Notes: generated from the sequence alone by a model not told the origin. Shown: positions 44,010 through 54,142, counted from the stretch's first letter. The stretch: DNA of 64,000 nt from Methylobacterium sp. WSM2598 (GCF_000379105.1 NZ_KB900609.1:3271773-3335772), one strand, 5' to 3'. Made by a program: numbers and translations.

Positions 44010-45830
44010 ATGAACTGGCCCATCGCACCCGGTGATGAGGTCGCGCACCGGCGCGCGCATCGCGATCAGCAGCTCCAGCGGATGATCCTGGAGAGCGCCA
44101 CCGACTACGCCATCATCACCCTCGACGAGAGCGGGTCCGTCACCAGCTGGAACGAGGGCGCGCGGCGCATCCTCGGCTGGAGCGAGGAGGAGATGCTGGG
44201 CCAGCCGGCCGCCCGCTTCTTCACCGAGCCGGACGTCCGCCGCGGCGTCCCCGAGGAGGAGATGCGCAACGCGCGCCTCACCGGCACCGGTCCGGACGAG
44301 CGCTGGCACCTGCGCAAGGACGGCAGCCGCTTCTGGGCGAGCGGCGAGATGCAGCCGCTGCGCGACGAGGCGGGCCATCACCTGGGCTACCTGAAGATCC
44401 TGCGCGACCGCACCGCCCAGCGCGACCAGGAGGAGCGGCTGCGCCAGAGCGAGGATCGGCTGAACCTCGCCCTCGGCGCCGCCGGCATGGTCGGCATCTG
44501 GGAGTGGGACCTGCGCCGCGACCTCGTCTTCGCGGACGCGAACTTCGCCCGGATCTACTCGGTCGACCCGGAGCACGCCGCCCGCGGCGCCCCGCTCGCG
44601 GCCTTCACCCGGACCTTCCACCCCGACGACGTGCCGGCCTTCGAGGCGGAGCTCGACCGGGTGCTGTCGGGGCGCCGGGACGCGTTCTCGGCGGAGTACC
44701 GGGTGCGCCAGCCGGACGGGTCCTGGCGCTGGCTCCTCGCCCGCGGCCGCCTGATGCGCGGCGAGGACGGCGCGGCCTCGCGCTTCGCCGGGGCGAGCGT
44801 CGACATCACCGAGCAGAAGCAGACCGCGCAGCGCGCCCGCGAGAGCGAGACCCGCTTCCGGCAGCTGACCGAACTCGCCCCGGGCATCGTCTGGGAGGGC
44901 CGGCCGGACGGGTCGCTCAGCTACCTCAACGCCTTCTGGTATCGCTACACCGGCCAGAGCCCCGAGGAGGCGCTGCCGGACGGCTGGGCCCGCGCGGTCC
45001 ATCCGGACGACCTGCCGGGGCTGGAGGTGGCCTGGGCGCGGGCGCGCCGGGAGGGAATCCAGTACGACACCGAGGCGCGGCTGCGCCGGCACGACGGCAC
45101 CTACCGCTGGTTCCTGATCCGCGCCGCGCCGGTGCGGGACGAGCGGGGCGCGATCATCGGCTGGCTCGGCAACGACCTCGACATCCAGGACCGCAAGGAG
45201 GCCGAGGAGCACCAGCGGCTCCTCACCCACGAATTGCAGCACCGGGTGAAGAACACCCTCGCCATGGTGCAGGCCATCGCGGCCCAGACCCTGCGCGGGG
45301 TGAGCGGGCTCGACGAGGCGCGGGAGGCCCTCGCCGGGCGGCTGATCTCCCTCGGGCGGGCGCACGACATCCTGACCGAGGCGCATTGGAAGGCCGCCCC
45401 GATCACCGAGATCATCGAGGCCGCCCGCGGCGCCCACGAGGCGGCGGACGCGGTGCGGATCCGCGCCCGGGGCCCCGACCTGACGCTCGCGGCGAAACCC
45501 GCCCTCGCCCTCGCCATGGCCCTGCACGAACTCGCGACCAACGCCGCGAAGTACGGGGCGCTCGCGACACCGGCGGGCCGCGTCGATCTCGCCTGGACGG
45601 TCGAGCCGGCCCCCGCCGGGCCGCGCCTGCGCCTGACCTGGACCGAGCGCGGCGGCCCGCCGATCGACCAGCCGCCCCTCCGCAGGGGCTTCGGCACGCG
45701 GCTGCTGGAGCGCAGCTTCGCCGCGGAGGTGGGCGGCGCGGTGACGCTCACCTTCGCGCCCTCCGGGCTGGTCTGTACGCTGGAAGCCCCCCTGAGCGCC
45801 CTGCAGGAGCCGTGGCGGGCACCCGCGTGA
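44010..45830 (+). CDS. PAS-domain HWE/HisKA_2-type sensor histidine kinase
   Basis: A soluble kinase of 606 residues with no membrane segment. Three PAS domains follow one another (about 22-140, 150-270 with WEWDLRRDLVFA, and 280-400 with GSLSYLNAFWYRYTG), each ending in a PAC-like DITE/DIQDRKEAE stretch. The dimerisation helix has the phospho-acceptor His411 (LQHRVKNTLAMVQAIAAQT). The ATP domain (MALHELATNAAKYGAL, RRGFGTRLLERS) is the short HWE type. No ribosome site precedes the ATG at 44010. The single-domain regulator 51 bases downstream is its likely partner. Confidence 0.9.
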   Translation: MNWPIAPGDEVAHRRAHRDQQLQRMILESATDYAIITLDESGSVTSWNEGARRILGWSEEEMLGQPAARFFTEPDVRRGVPEEEMRNARLTGTGPDERWHLRKDGSRFWASGEMQPLRDEAGHHLGYLKILRDRTAQRDQEERLRQSEDRLNLALGAAGMVGIWEWDLRRDLVFADANFARIYSVDPEHAARGAPLAAFTRTFHPDDVPAFEAELDRVLSGRRDAFSAEYRVRQPDGSWRWLLARGRLMRGEDGAASRFAGASVDITEQKQTAQRARESETRFRQLTELAPGIVWEGRPDGSLSYLNAFWYRYTGQSPEEALPDGWARAVHPDDLPGLEVAWARARREGIQYDTEARLRRHDGTYRWFLIRAAPVRDERGAIIGWLGNDLDIQDRKEAEEHQRLLTHELQHRVKNTLAMVQAIAAQTLRGVSGLDEAREALAGRLISLGRAHDILTEAHWKAAPITEIIEAARGAHEAADAVRIRARGPDLTLAAKPALALAMALHELATNAAKYGALATPAGRVDLAWTVEPAPAGPRLRLTWTERGGPPIDQPPLRRGFGTRLLERSFAAEVGGAVTLTFAPSGLVCTLEAPLSALQEPWRAPA

Positions 45831-45881
45831 GGCGCGGGACCGGGACCGAAACCTGATCGGTGCCGCGCCGTTGATTGGCCG

Positions 45882-46274
45882 ATGTCCCGCACGCCCGCTC
45901 CCCCCTCCCCGACGGTGGTCCTCGTGGTCGAGGACGAGGGCTTGGTGCGGATGATGGCGACCGAGATGCTGGAGGAGGCCGGCTTCGTCGTGCTGGAAGC
46001 CTCCGACGCCGACGAGGCCATGGCGATCCTCGCGCAGCGCGACGATATCGGCGCGCTGTTCACCGACGTGGACATGCCGGGCTCGATGGACGGCTTCGCC
46101 CTCGCCCAGCGCGTCGCCGAGATGCGGCCGCACGTGCGGCTGGTCATCACCTCGGGCCGGATCCGCCCCTCGAACGAGGACGTGCCGGATTCCGGGCAAT
46201 TCGTGCCCAAGCCCTACCTGATGGAGCAGCTCCTCGACGCCTTCGCGAGCGCGGGCGGCCAGAAGCCCTGCTGA
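45882..46274 (+). CDS. Single-domain response regulator
   Basis: A 130-residue receiver with no output domain. The acidic pocket is VVEDEG, the phospho-acceptor Asp62 (LFTDVDMPG), the switch Ser in VITSGR and Lys110 (VPKPY). Typical of stand-alone receivers paired with HWE kinases in this order, where they act as phosphate sinks or feed the general stress response. The target cannot be named from sequence. Confidence 0.92.
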   Translation: MSRTPAPPSPTVVLVVEDEGLVRMMATEMLEEAGFVVLEASDADEAMAILAQRDDIGALFTDVDMPGSMDGFALAQRVAEMRPHVRLVITSGRIRPSNEDVPDSGQFVPKPYLMEQLLDAFASAGGQKPC

Positions 46275-46300
46275 GCCGGCCGCGGCGGATGATCAGCCTC

Positions 46301-47392
<1,092 letters not shown>

Positions 47393-48043
47393 TCACGCCT
47401 CCAGGCACGGCTCCGCCCCGAGCGGCTCCGCCGCCCGATGCCGGTCGAAGATCAGCCCGGAGGCGTGCCAGGTCTTGAGGCTGTCCCAGGCCCGGCGGTC
47501 GAGCCGGAAATGGTCGACCGGGAACACGCCGCCCCGGGCCGGGAAGGGCCGCAGCCCCGAGCCCACCGCCGCGAAGCCGCACTTCTCCAGGACCCGCCGG
47601 GAGGCCGGGTTGATCACCCGGGCGGAGGAGGTCAGCTCCTCCCCCTCGGTATAGGCGAAGAAGGCGTCGATCATCGCCCGGGCCGCCTCGGTGGCGAGGC
47701 CCTGGCCCCAGTGCGGCGGGCCGATCCAGTAGCCGAGATGCGGTCCCGCCTGGTCGTGGTCGGGCTCGATCCCCACCATCCCGATCAGCGCCTGCGGCTG
47801 GCGCCGGGGCGTGATCGCCATGGTGAGCGCCCGCCCCTCCGCATTGTCCCGCCGCGCCCGCAGGATGAACGCCTCCGCGTCGGCCGGCGCCAGGGGATGC
47901 GGAATCCCGGCCGTCATCTCGGCGACGGCTTTCTCCCCGGCGAGACGCACGATGGCTTGGGCGTCGGCCTGGCGCGGCCAGCGCAGCCAGAGCCTGCGGG
48001 TCTCAAGCCGAAACACGTCGTCGCGGGTGAGGTCGGGGAACAT
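47393..48043 (-). CDS. GNAT N-acetyltransferase (RimJ/RimL type)
   Basis: A 216-residue acetyltransferase. The N-terminus LETRRLWLRWPRQADA is typical of the RimJ group; motif A is HLGYWIGPPHWGQGLATEAARAMI and motif B is ARVINPASRRVLEKCGFAAVG. The ATG at 48041-48043 is the family start. It lies between rpmA and obgE on the same strand, as in many relatives. The substrate is unknown; ribosomal protein acetylation is only a guess from its neighbours. Confidence 0.88.
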   Translation of the reverse strand: MFPDLTRDDVFRLETRRLWLRWPRQADAQAIVRLAGEKAVAEMTAGIPHPLAPADAEAFILRARRDNAEGRALTMAITPRRQPQALIGMVGIEPDHDQAGPHLGYWIGPPHWGQGLATEAARAMIDAFFAYTEGEELTSSARVINPASRRVLEKCGFAAVGSGLRPFPARGGVFPVDHFRLDRRAWDSLKTWHASGLIFDRHRAAEPLGAEPCLEA

Positions 48044-48230
48044 CGCCTGACTCCGATCCGACCGGGAAGGGCGAGGCGCCCTCACGCGGCCACGAGAACG
48101 ACGAAGGGGAGAGTGGTGCCCCACCCTCCCCCGGGTCTCGATCGAAGCGCGGCCTTTGAGGGCCAGGATCGAGGATCCGCCGGGTCGGTGGGGACACCGG
48201 CGGAGCTCCTTCGTCACTGGCTCCGTCGGT

Positions 48231-48512
48231 TTATTCGGCGGCCTCGCGGGCCGGGGCATCCTGGGCCGGGACGACCGTTACGTAAGCTCGGCCTTGTTTG
48301 GTGGCAAACTGAACCCGGCCGTCGGTGAGCGCGAAGAGGGTATGGTCGCGGCCGATTCCGACATTGGTGCCGGGATGCCAGCGCGTGCCGCGCTGACGCA
48401 CGATGATGTTGCCGGCGATCACGGCCTCGTTGCCGAACTTCTTCACGCCGAGGCGGCGGCCTTCGGAATCGCGGCCGTTGCGGGACGAACCGCCTGCTTT
48501 CTTGTGAGCCAT
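48231..48512 (-). CDS. rpmA: 50S ribosomal protein bL27
   Basis: bL27 is complete at 93 residues: [51 protein letters not shown] and a short acidic/alanine tail. AGGAG lies eight bases before the ATG. Cotranscribed with rplU 49 bases upstream. Confidence 0.98.
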   Translation of the reverse strand: MAHKKAGGSSRNGRDSEGRRLGVKKFGNEAVIAGNIIVRQRGTRWHPGTNVGIGRDHTLFALTDGRVQFATKQGRAYVTVVPAQDAPAREAAE

Positions 48513-48561
48513 CGGGCTACTCCTGAATCTCTCTGAAGGGCTGTCTCGCGTCCGGCCCGGA

Positions 48562-48879
48562 TCAGGCGGCGCTGATGCCCGTGACGCGCACCACGGTGAA
48601 GTCCTGGCGGTGACCGCGCTTGCGGCGCGAGTTCTGCCGGCGGCGCTTCTTGAAGGCGATGACCTTGGGGCCGCGCGTCTGCGCGACGATCTCGCCCGCG
48701 ACGCTCACCCCCGCCACGGTCGGCGCGCCCACCTTGGTGGCGCCGTCGCCGTCGGCGTAGAGGAGCACCTCGCCGAAGGTCACCGCCGTCCCGGCATCGC
48801 CCTCGAGCTTGCCGATCGTGATGACGTCGTTGGCGGCAACGCGGTACTGCTTGCCGCCCGTCTTGATCACTGCGAACAT
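48562..48879 (-). CDS. rplU: 50S ribosomal protein bL21
   Basis: bL21 of 105 residues: [18 protein letters not shown] at the start and [20 protein letters not shown] in the rRNA-binding C-terminus. The ATG at 48877-48879 is the family start despite a long open frame upstream. A strong promoter and a 5'-terminal hairpin precede it, with a leader of about 130 bases. Confidence 0.98.
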   Translation of the reverse strand: MFAVIKTGGKQYRVAANDVITIGKLEGDAGTAVTFGEVLLYADGDGATKVGAPTVAGVSVAGEIVAQTRGPKVIAFKKRRRQNSRRKRGHRQDFTVVRVTGISAA

Positions 48880-48979
48880 CGTTCTGGTCTCGTGTTCCAT
48901 CCGGGCTCCGGCACGCGACCGGGCACCGTCTTCTTGGCAGTTGACGCTCGGTCCGCCTGCGAGGGCCGCCGAACGCGAC

Positions 48980-49007
48980 GGCGCGCGGACCGGACGGTCC
49001 GCGCGCC
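48980..49007 (-). promoter_or_regulatory. Strong hairpin at the 5' end of the rplU-rpmA leader
   Basis: Perfect 12-base arms, GGCGCGCGGACC (48980-48991) and GGTCCGCGCGCC (48996-49007), with a four-base loop. The promoter at 49017-49046 would start transcription at about 49010, so this hairpin forms the very 5' end of the mRNA. Possible roles are protection from decay or binding of a ribosomal protein. Confidence 0.75.
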
Positions 49008-49016
49008 AAGGGTGGC

Positions 49017-49046
49017 TTACTAGCGGTGCGGCGCTCGCGCTGTCAA
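49017..49046 (-). promoter_or_regulatory. rplU-rpmA promoter
   Basis: Perfect TTGACA (49041-49046 on the minus strand), 18-base spacer, TAGTAA (49017-49022). One of the best housekeeping promoters in the window, fitting a ribosomal-protein operon. Confidence 0.75.
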
Positions 49047-49148
49047 CGGGTTTCCGGCCGTCCTGGTCCGGGTTTGCGCCTCCCCGTCGCGCGGTTGATT
49101 TCCGGGGACGCTTCGCCGATGACCTCTCGACGGTGTCAGGAGACGATG

Positions 49149-49544
49149 ATGGAAGAGCTTGTTGCACGGGTGACGCAGGCCACGGGACTGGACGCGACCA
49201 CGGCCCAGACGGCGATCGGGCTCATCCTCACCTTCCTGCAGAAGGAGGGGCCGACCGACGAGGTCAACCAGCTGATCGCGGCGATCCCGGGCGCGGACGG
49301 CGCGGTGGCCCAGGCGGGCGACGGCGGCCCCGGCCAGGGCGGCGGCGGCCTGATGGGCATGCTCGGCGGGATGATGGGCGGGGGCGTGATGGCGCTCGGC
49401 CAGAAGCTGATGGCGGAGGGCGTCTCGATGGGCCAGATGCAGCCGCTCGGGCGCGAACTCTTCGCCTACGGGCGCGAGAAGGCGGGCGAGGACGTGATCG
49501 GCCCGATCGTCGGGGCGGTGCCGGGTCTCAGCCAGTTCATCTGA
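49149..49544 (+). CDS. Small DUF2267/DUF2780-like protein
   Basis: A 131-residue protein with an N-terminal helical domain ([45 protein letters not shown]), a Gly/Met-rich low-complexity linker (near residues 59-85) and a C-terminal helical part ([17 protein letters not shown]) that partly echoes the first domain. I recognise the fold type only loosely and give no function. The second of two adjacent ATGs (49149) has AGGAG at the best distance. Divergent from rplU. Confidence 0.75.
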   Translation: MEELVARVTQATGLDATTAQTAIGLILTFLQKEGPTDEVNQLIAAIPGADGAVAQAGDGGPGQGGGGLMGMLGGMMGGGVMALGQKLMAEGVSMGQMQPLGRELFAYGREKAGEDVIGPIVGAVPGLSQFI

Positions 49545-49564
49545 CCCTTCGGCGGCTAAGGTCC

Positions 49565-49584
49565 GGGGCCGCCGGGGCGGCCCC
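49565..49584 (+). terminator. GC-rich hairpin after the small DUF gene
   Basis: GGGGCCGCC (49565-49573) and GGCGGCCCC (49576-49584) form a tight nine-base stem 20 bases after the stop. No T-run follows. Confidence 0.4.
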
Positions 49585-49732
49585 GCGGCGCCTCCCGGCG
49601 CAATCACGCAAGCAATTGTCCGCGCTTGCGTTCCTGTGTCACAAAACCGTGCGCGCTTCGTGTTGTTGTCACGCCTCAAGGCGGCGCGGCGCCCGGCCGC
49701 CGCCGGATCGAGCCGCACGGGACATCACGACC

Positions 49733-50725
49733 ATGGTTGCCTTCCTCTCCCCCGGCCCGCGGCCGGACCCGCGCGATGCCCGAATGCCCCTCGCGCGCCT
49801 CATGCGGCGGGCCGGCATGGGCGAGGGGCGGCCGGGCATCGACCTGCGCGGCGTGGTGGCGCCCTCGCGGCTGTTCCCGCCGCTGAAGCGGCTTCCCACC
49901 CACGGGCTCGACCCGGTGCTGGGCCGGATCGGCACGCTGGAGGTGCGGCTCGCCACCCGGCCGAAGGATGTCCGCCGGGCCCAGCGCCTGCGCTACTGCG
50001 TGTTCTACGAGGAGATGTCGGCGCTGCCGAGCGGGCTCGCCGGCCTCAAGCGGCGGGACGCGGACGAGTACGACGCGGTCTGCGACCACCTGCTGGTGAT
50101 CGACCACGCGGCGACCGAGGCGAAGCCGTTCCGCAAGCCGCGGCCGCGGGTGGTGGGCACCTACCGGCTGCTGCGTCAGGACCAGGCCGAGCGGCATTTC
50201 GGCTTCTACACGGCCGGCGAGTACGACATCGCGCCGGTCCTGAGCGCGAATCCGGGCCTGCGCTTCCTCGAACTCGGCCGCTCCTGCGTGCTCAAGCCCT
50301 ACCGGACCAAGCGGACGGTGGAGCTCCTGTGGCACGGGATCTGGACCTACGTCCTGCACCACCGCGTCGACGCGATGCTGGGCTGCGCGAGCCTCGACGG
50401 CACCGATCCGGACCGGCTCGCCCTGCCGCTGAGCTTCCTGCACTACTTCGCCCGGGCGCCGGAGCGCTGGCGCGCGCGCGCCCTGCCGGAGCGGCACGTG
50501 GCGATGGACCGGCTGAGCCGCGAGGCCGTCGACCCCAAGGCGGCGCTCCAGGCCCTGCCGCCGCTGATCAAGGGCTACCTGCGGCTCGGCGCGACCTTCG
50601 GGGACGGCGCGGTGGTGGACCGGCAATTCGGCACGACCGACGTATTCGTGGTGCTGCCGGTCGCGGCGATCGCGCCCCGCTACATCGGCCATTTCGGGGC
50701 CGGGGCGGAGCGCCACGCGGCCTGA
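49733..50725 (+). CDS. olsB: L-ornithine N-alpha-acyltransferase OlsB
   Basis: OlsB transfers a 3-hydroxyacyl chain from acyl-ACP to ornithine, the first step to ornithine lipids. Family features are clear: LEVRLATRPKDVRRAQRLRYCVFYEEM, DEYDAVCDHLLVID, VVGTYRLLR, GEYDIAPVL, LELGRSCVLKPYRTKRTVELLWHGIWTYV and the CASLDGTDP motif. The 330-residue protein has about 60 extra N-terminal residues compared with the core. No olsA homologue is adjacent; in many relatives olsA is elsewhere. Confidence 0.85.
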   Translation: MVAFLSPGPRPDPRDARMPLARLMRRAGMGEGRPGIDLRGVVAPSRLFPPLKRLPTHGLDPVLGRIGTLEVRLATRPKDVRRAQRLRYCVFYEEMSALPSGLAGLKRRDADEYDAVCDHLLVIDHAATEAKPFRKPRPRVVGTYRLLRQDQAERHFGFYTAGEYDIAPVLSANPGLRFLELGRSCVLKPYRTKRTVELLWHGIWTYVLHHRVDAMLGCASLDGTDPDRLALPLSFLHYFARAPERWRARALPERHVAMDRLSREAVDPKAALQALPPLIKGYLRLGATFGDGAVVDRQFGTTDVFVVLPVAAIAPRYIGHFGAGAERHAA

Positions 50726-50743
50726 GCCGCGCGGGCCGGCGGA

Positions 50744-53113
50744 TCACGCGGCGTCGCGGGCCCCGCGCGCCTGCGCCGCCGGGCCGAGCCGGGTGAGCTC
50801 CCCGAAGGCCTCGATCGGCAGGGGCTTGCCGATCAGGTAGCCCTGCGCCTCCTGGCAGGCCTCCGTGTCGAGGAAGGCGAGCTCGGCCAGGGTCTCGACT
50901 CCCTCGGCCACGACCGGGAGCCCGAGGCCGCGCCCGAGGCCCAGCACCGCCCGCAGGATCGCCGCCGCCTCGCGGTTCTCGTCCACGGCGCGGACCAGCG
51001 AGCGGTCGATCTTGATCTTGTCGAAGGGGAAGACCCGCAGGTTCGACAGGGACGAGTAGCCCGTCCCGAAATCGTCCATGGCGATCCGCAGGCCGAGCGC
51101 CTTCAGGCGCCGCAGGGTGACCAGGGCGCGGGCGGGCTCGCGCACCAGGGCGGTCTCGGTGATCTCCAGTTCCAGCCGCGCCGGGTCGAGGCCGGTCTCG
51201 TGGAGCACCTCCTGCACCACCTGCGCGAAGTCCGGGTGGTGGAGCTGGACCGGCGAGACGTTCACGGCCACCCGCAGCGGGCTCTCCCAGCCCGCGGCTT
51301 CGCGGCAGACCTGGCGCAGCACCCACTCGCCGATCGCCAGGATCGACCCGGTCTCCTCGGCGATCGGGATGAAGCGGTCCGGCGGGACCTGCCCGCGCTC
51401 CGGATGGGTCCAGCGCAGCAGCGCCTCGAAACCCACCACCCGCCCGGAGGCGACGTCGATCTGGGGCTGGTAGACGAGCGCGAACTCGCCCCTGCGCGCC
51501 GCCTGGCGGAGGTCGTGCTCGAGGCCGCGGCGCTCGCGCAGCTCGGCGCCGAGCCCGACCTCGAAGATCCGGAACCCGTCCCCGCCCTGCGCCTTGACGG
51601 CCGCCAGCGCGGCCTCGGCGCGGCTCATCAGGCCGGCCGCGTCCTGGGCGTCGCGCGGGAACAGGGCCGCCCCGATGCTCAGGGTGAGCGCGGGCAGCCC
51701 GCTCTCCCGCCAGATCTCGGGCCGCAAGGCGGCCAGGACGCGCTCGGCGAGCCCGGAAACCTCGTGCTCCCGCTCCAGGCCCGGCGCCAGGACGGCGAAC
51801 TCGTCGGCGCCGAGGCGGGCCAGCACCTGATCCTCCGCCAGGGCGCGCTCCACCCAGCGCACGATCAGGCGCAGGCCCGCGTCGCCGGCCGCCTCGCCGC
51901 AGGTGTCGTTCACCTCCTTGAAGCAGTCGACGTCGAGGCAGAGGACCGCCAGACCGCGCGCGCCGCGCGCGGCTTCCGCGACCGCGCCCTCCAGCCGCTC
52001 GTTGAACCGCGCCCGGTTCGGCAGGCCGGTCAGGGCGTCGTGGTGGACGAGGTACTGGATGTGCCGCTCCGCCTCGAGGCGCGCCGTGACGTCGCGCACC
52101 GCCAGGGCCCGGTGGGGCCGCCCCGCGACGGTGATCGGGCGGAGCGCGGCCTCGGCGGCGACGCGCTCGCCCCGCCCTCCCACCAGGGTCACCGCGACGG
52201 CGCGCCCCTCCGCCGCGTCGAGGCGCGCCTGGCCCTCCCCCTCGAGCAGGTCGCCGAGCCGGCGGCCGCGCAGGCGCTCGGCCGGGCAGCCGAGCAGGGC
52301 GGCGAGGCTGGTATTCGCGGTCACGATCCGGTCGCCGTCGCAGAGGGCGATGCCCTCGATCGAGGCGTCCGCGAGACTGCGCGCGAGGTCCTGCTGCTCG
52401 CGCCGGCGCCGCGCCTGCCGGTCCACCGCGAGGGTCGCCAGGACGACGGCCAGCAGCATCAGGCTGGCGACGCCGATCACCGGAGCGATGCCGTCGTCGG
52501 ACAGCGCGGCGAGGCCCTGATGGGGCAGGTCCTGATGAACGAGGTTGCGCTGCCCGAGGTAGCGCGCGAGCCCGGCGCAGACGAGGACGAGGCTGCCCGC
52601 GCTCTGCCGCCCGGGCGCCTCCCCGGCGGCGAGCCGCATGCCGAGGGCACCGATCAGCGCCGCCGCCCCGGCTCCGGCGCCGACTCGCGCGAGGTCGCCC
52701 AGGGACGTCGCCCCGCCGATCAGGTCGAGATCGTGCGGCGCCAGCACGCCGAGGCCCAGGAGCGCGCCCCCGGTCATCCGCAGGGCCGGGCGCGGATCGA
52801 GCGCCAGCCGGAGAGCGGCCGCGAGGGTCACGACGGAGGCGGCCAGCGACAGGACGACCGGCACCGCGCCGAGCGGCACCGCCGCGTCGTCGGCCAGGAG
52901 GGCGACCACCTGCGCCGCCCAGAGGGCGAAGCCGCCCGCCGCGGCGGCGGTCGCGAGCCACACGCGCCGGGCCCGCCCGCCGCCGCCCTTCGCGTGCTGC
53001 AGGAGGTCGATGGTCGTGACCGTCGCCATCAGGGCGAGGAGCGCGGCGAGGCCGAGCAGCCTGAGCTCCTGTGACCCGGACAGGGATTGAAGGCTCGTCG
53101 TCACCCCGCGCAC
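50744..53113 (-). CDS. Membrane GGDEF/EAL protein with degenerate MHYT-like sensor
   Basis: A 789-residue c-di-GMP protein. The first 225 residues hold about seven hydrophobic helices resembling an MHYT sensor without the MHYT motif (GLGVLAPHDLDL in its place). A PAS domain follows (about 245-345), then a GGDEF domain whose signature is GADEF (cyclase activity doubtful; DALTGLPNR intact) and an EAL domain with EALLRW, NVSP, ELEITETAL, DDFGTGYSSL, KIDRSLV and AEGVET all intact. It therefore probably degrades c-di-GMP. Start is a GTG; start choice uncertain. Confidence 0.9.
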   Translation of the reverse strand: MRGVTTSLQSLSGSQELRLLGLAALLALMATVTTIDLLQHAKGGGGRARRVWLATAAAAGGFALWAAQVVALLADDAAVPLGAVPVVLSLAASVVTLAAALRLALDPRPALRMTGGALLGLGVLAPHDLDLIGGATSLGDLARVGAGAGAAALIGALGMRLAAGEAPGRQSAGSLVLVCAGLARYLGQRNLVHQDLPHQGLAALSDDGIAPVIGVASLMLLAVVLATLAVDRQARRRREQQDLARSLADASIEGIALCDGDRIVTANTSLAALLGCPAERLRGRRLGDLLEGEGQARLDAAEGRAVAVTLVGGRGERVAAEAALRPITVAGRPHRALAVRDVTARLEAERHIQYLVHHDALTGLPNRARFNERLEGAVAEAARGARGLAVLCLDVDCFKEVNDTCGEAAGDAGLRLIVRWVERALAEDQVLARLGADEFAVLAPGLEREHEVSGLAERVLAALRPEIWRESGLPALTLSIGAALFPRDAQDAAGLMSRAEAALAAVKAQGGDGFRIFEVGLGAELRERRGLEHDLRQAARRGEFALVYQPQIDVASGRVVGFEALLRWTHPERGQVPPDRFIPIAEETGSILAIGEWVLRQVCREAAGWESPLRVAVNVSPVQLHHPDFAQVVQEVLHETGLDPARLELEITETALVREPARALVTLRRLKALGLRIAMDDFGTGYSSLSNLRVFPFDKIKIDRSLVRAVDENREAAAILRAVLGLGRGLGLPVVAEGVETLAELAFLDTEACQEAQGYLIGKPLPIEAFGELTRLGPAAQARGARDAA

Positions 53114-53355
53114 CCGTCGCCGGCCACCCTCCCGGCGACTTTCCCTTAGGTCACGTTGCGGAGGCGTTAACGCGCCGCGCGCGTCGGCCGCGCCATCCGC
53201 GGCCCGGGCGGGACCGCGTCCGCTCGCGTGCGCCCGAGCACCACGCCGGATCGCATCCCGCGGCTAGATCGTTGTGACCCGGCAACCGACCGGGCGTGAC
53301 AGGCGAGGCGGGCGAGATGAGCGGGCGATCGAGACAATGGGGGGCTGGTCACCGG

Positions 53356-53568
53356 ATGAGCCGCGGCAGGCGCCGCGCCGCGACGCCGGTCCGCAGGATC
53401 CTGTACGCGGTCGACGTGCTCGACGCCTACATGCCGTGCGAGAATCGGCCGGCTAACGACAACGCGGCCTGCCGCGCGGGGTGGCCCGCGCAGCGCCGCC
53501 CCGCCTTCCCCGCGCTGCGCGTGGTGGCGCGGCGGGATCAGGAGGGGACGCCCCGCCGCGCCCCGTGA
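53356..53568 (+). CDS. Possible small basic protein with a PANDNA motif
   Basis: A 70-residue frame (MSRGRRRAATPVRRILYAVD) includes MPCENRPANDNAA, a motif often seen in small uncharacterised proteins of rhizobia and relatives. It is the only argument beyond an open frame in an otherwise empty 550-base interval; the remainder is Arg/Pro-rich as expected for GC-rich noise. An upstream ATG at 53317 is also in frame. Function unknown. Confidence 0.4.
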   Translation: MSRGRRRAATPVRRILYAVDVLDAYMPCENRPANDNAACRAGWPAQRRPAFPALRVVARRDQEGTPRRAP

Positions 53569-53664
53569 CGCCCGGCAGGAGCGCGGTCCGCCGCTGCGCC
53601 GAGGATCAGGATCGCGGCTCACGCCCGCCGCGGAAGCGGTGATGCGTCGGCGAACGATCTCGGG

Positions 53665-54081
53665 TCAGGGATTGCAGGGCATCGCGGCCGCGCCCTGGGC
53701 CACGAGGGCGGCGAGGTCGCGCAGGTCCGCGGGCTGGCGCCGGCTGCGCGCCACGGCGGTGGCCTCCCGCTGCAGGCGGGCGTTGCAGGCGCAGGACGGC
53801 ACGCCCCCCGCCGGCGTGCAGGCATCGTGGTGCATGCAGGCCCGGTCGAGCGCGTCGACCGGAGGGCGGCCCGGGCCGCGGTCGCCGGGGCCGCAGTAAT
53901 TCCCGTGGAAGACCAGGGAGCCGTCGATCAGCGGATTCGCGCCCGGCGCCAGCCGCGGCAGCACCACGCCCGGAAGACCCGGCGGCTCCACCAGCAGGCC
54001 CTGCGCGCGCGCCTGACCCGCAAGACCAACACCCACGAATGTCAGGATTGCGGCGGCCAGAACGCTGTTCCGTATATCCAT
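53665..54081 (-). CDS. Secreted phospholipase A2-like protein
   Basis: A 138-residue exported protein: signal peptide MDIRNSVLAAAILTFVGVGLAGQARA, then a domain with NYCGPGDRG and LDRACMHHDACT, the His-Asp catalytic/calcium-type motif of phospholipase A2, followed by CACNARLQREA. Four to six cysteines could form disulfides. Hydrolysis of phospholipids outside the cytoplasm is inferred. AGAGGA precedes the ATG. It stands alone, divergent from the topoisomerase. Confidence 0.75.
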   Translation of the reverse strand: MDIRNSVLAAAILTFVGVGLAGQARAQGLLVEPPGLPGVVLPRLAPGANPLIDGSLVFHGNYCGPGDRGPGRPPVDALDRACMHHDACTPAGGVPSCACNARLQREATAVARSRRQPADLRDLAALVAQGAAAMPCNP

Positions 54082-54105
54082 GGTACTGGTCCTCTCGGCA
54101 AGTTT

Positions 54106-54142
54106 CCCCTCGTCATCCAAGATGACATCCGCCCTCGAGGGG
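54106..54142 (-). promoter_or_regulatory. Nested inverted repeats in the leader of the phospholipase gene
   Basis: Outer arms CCCCTCG (54106-54112) and CGAGGGG (54136-54142) enclose GTCATC-CAA-GATGAC (54112-54126). It begins 25 bases upstream of the phospholipase start and could be an operator or a leader structure. Confidence 0.4.

Noticed and set aside
49610..49680. Possible Pho box upstream of olsB (imperfect direct repeats with TGTCAC)
   Set aside because: olsB is phosphate-regulated in some rhizobia, but the repeats here match the PhoB consensus poorly and spacing is irregular, so I do not annotate it.
53114..53664. Search for a tRNA or small RNA gene between the GGDEF/EAL gene and the phospholipase gene
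   Set aside because: No cloverleaf, T-loop motif or promoter-terminator pair was seen. Only a weak 70-codon frame is listed.
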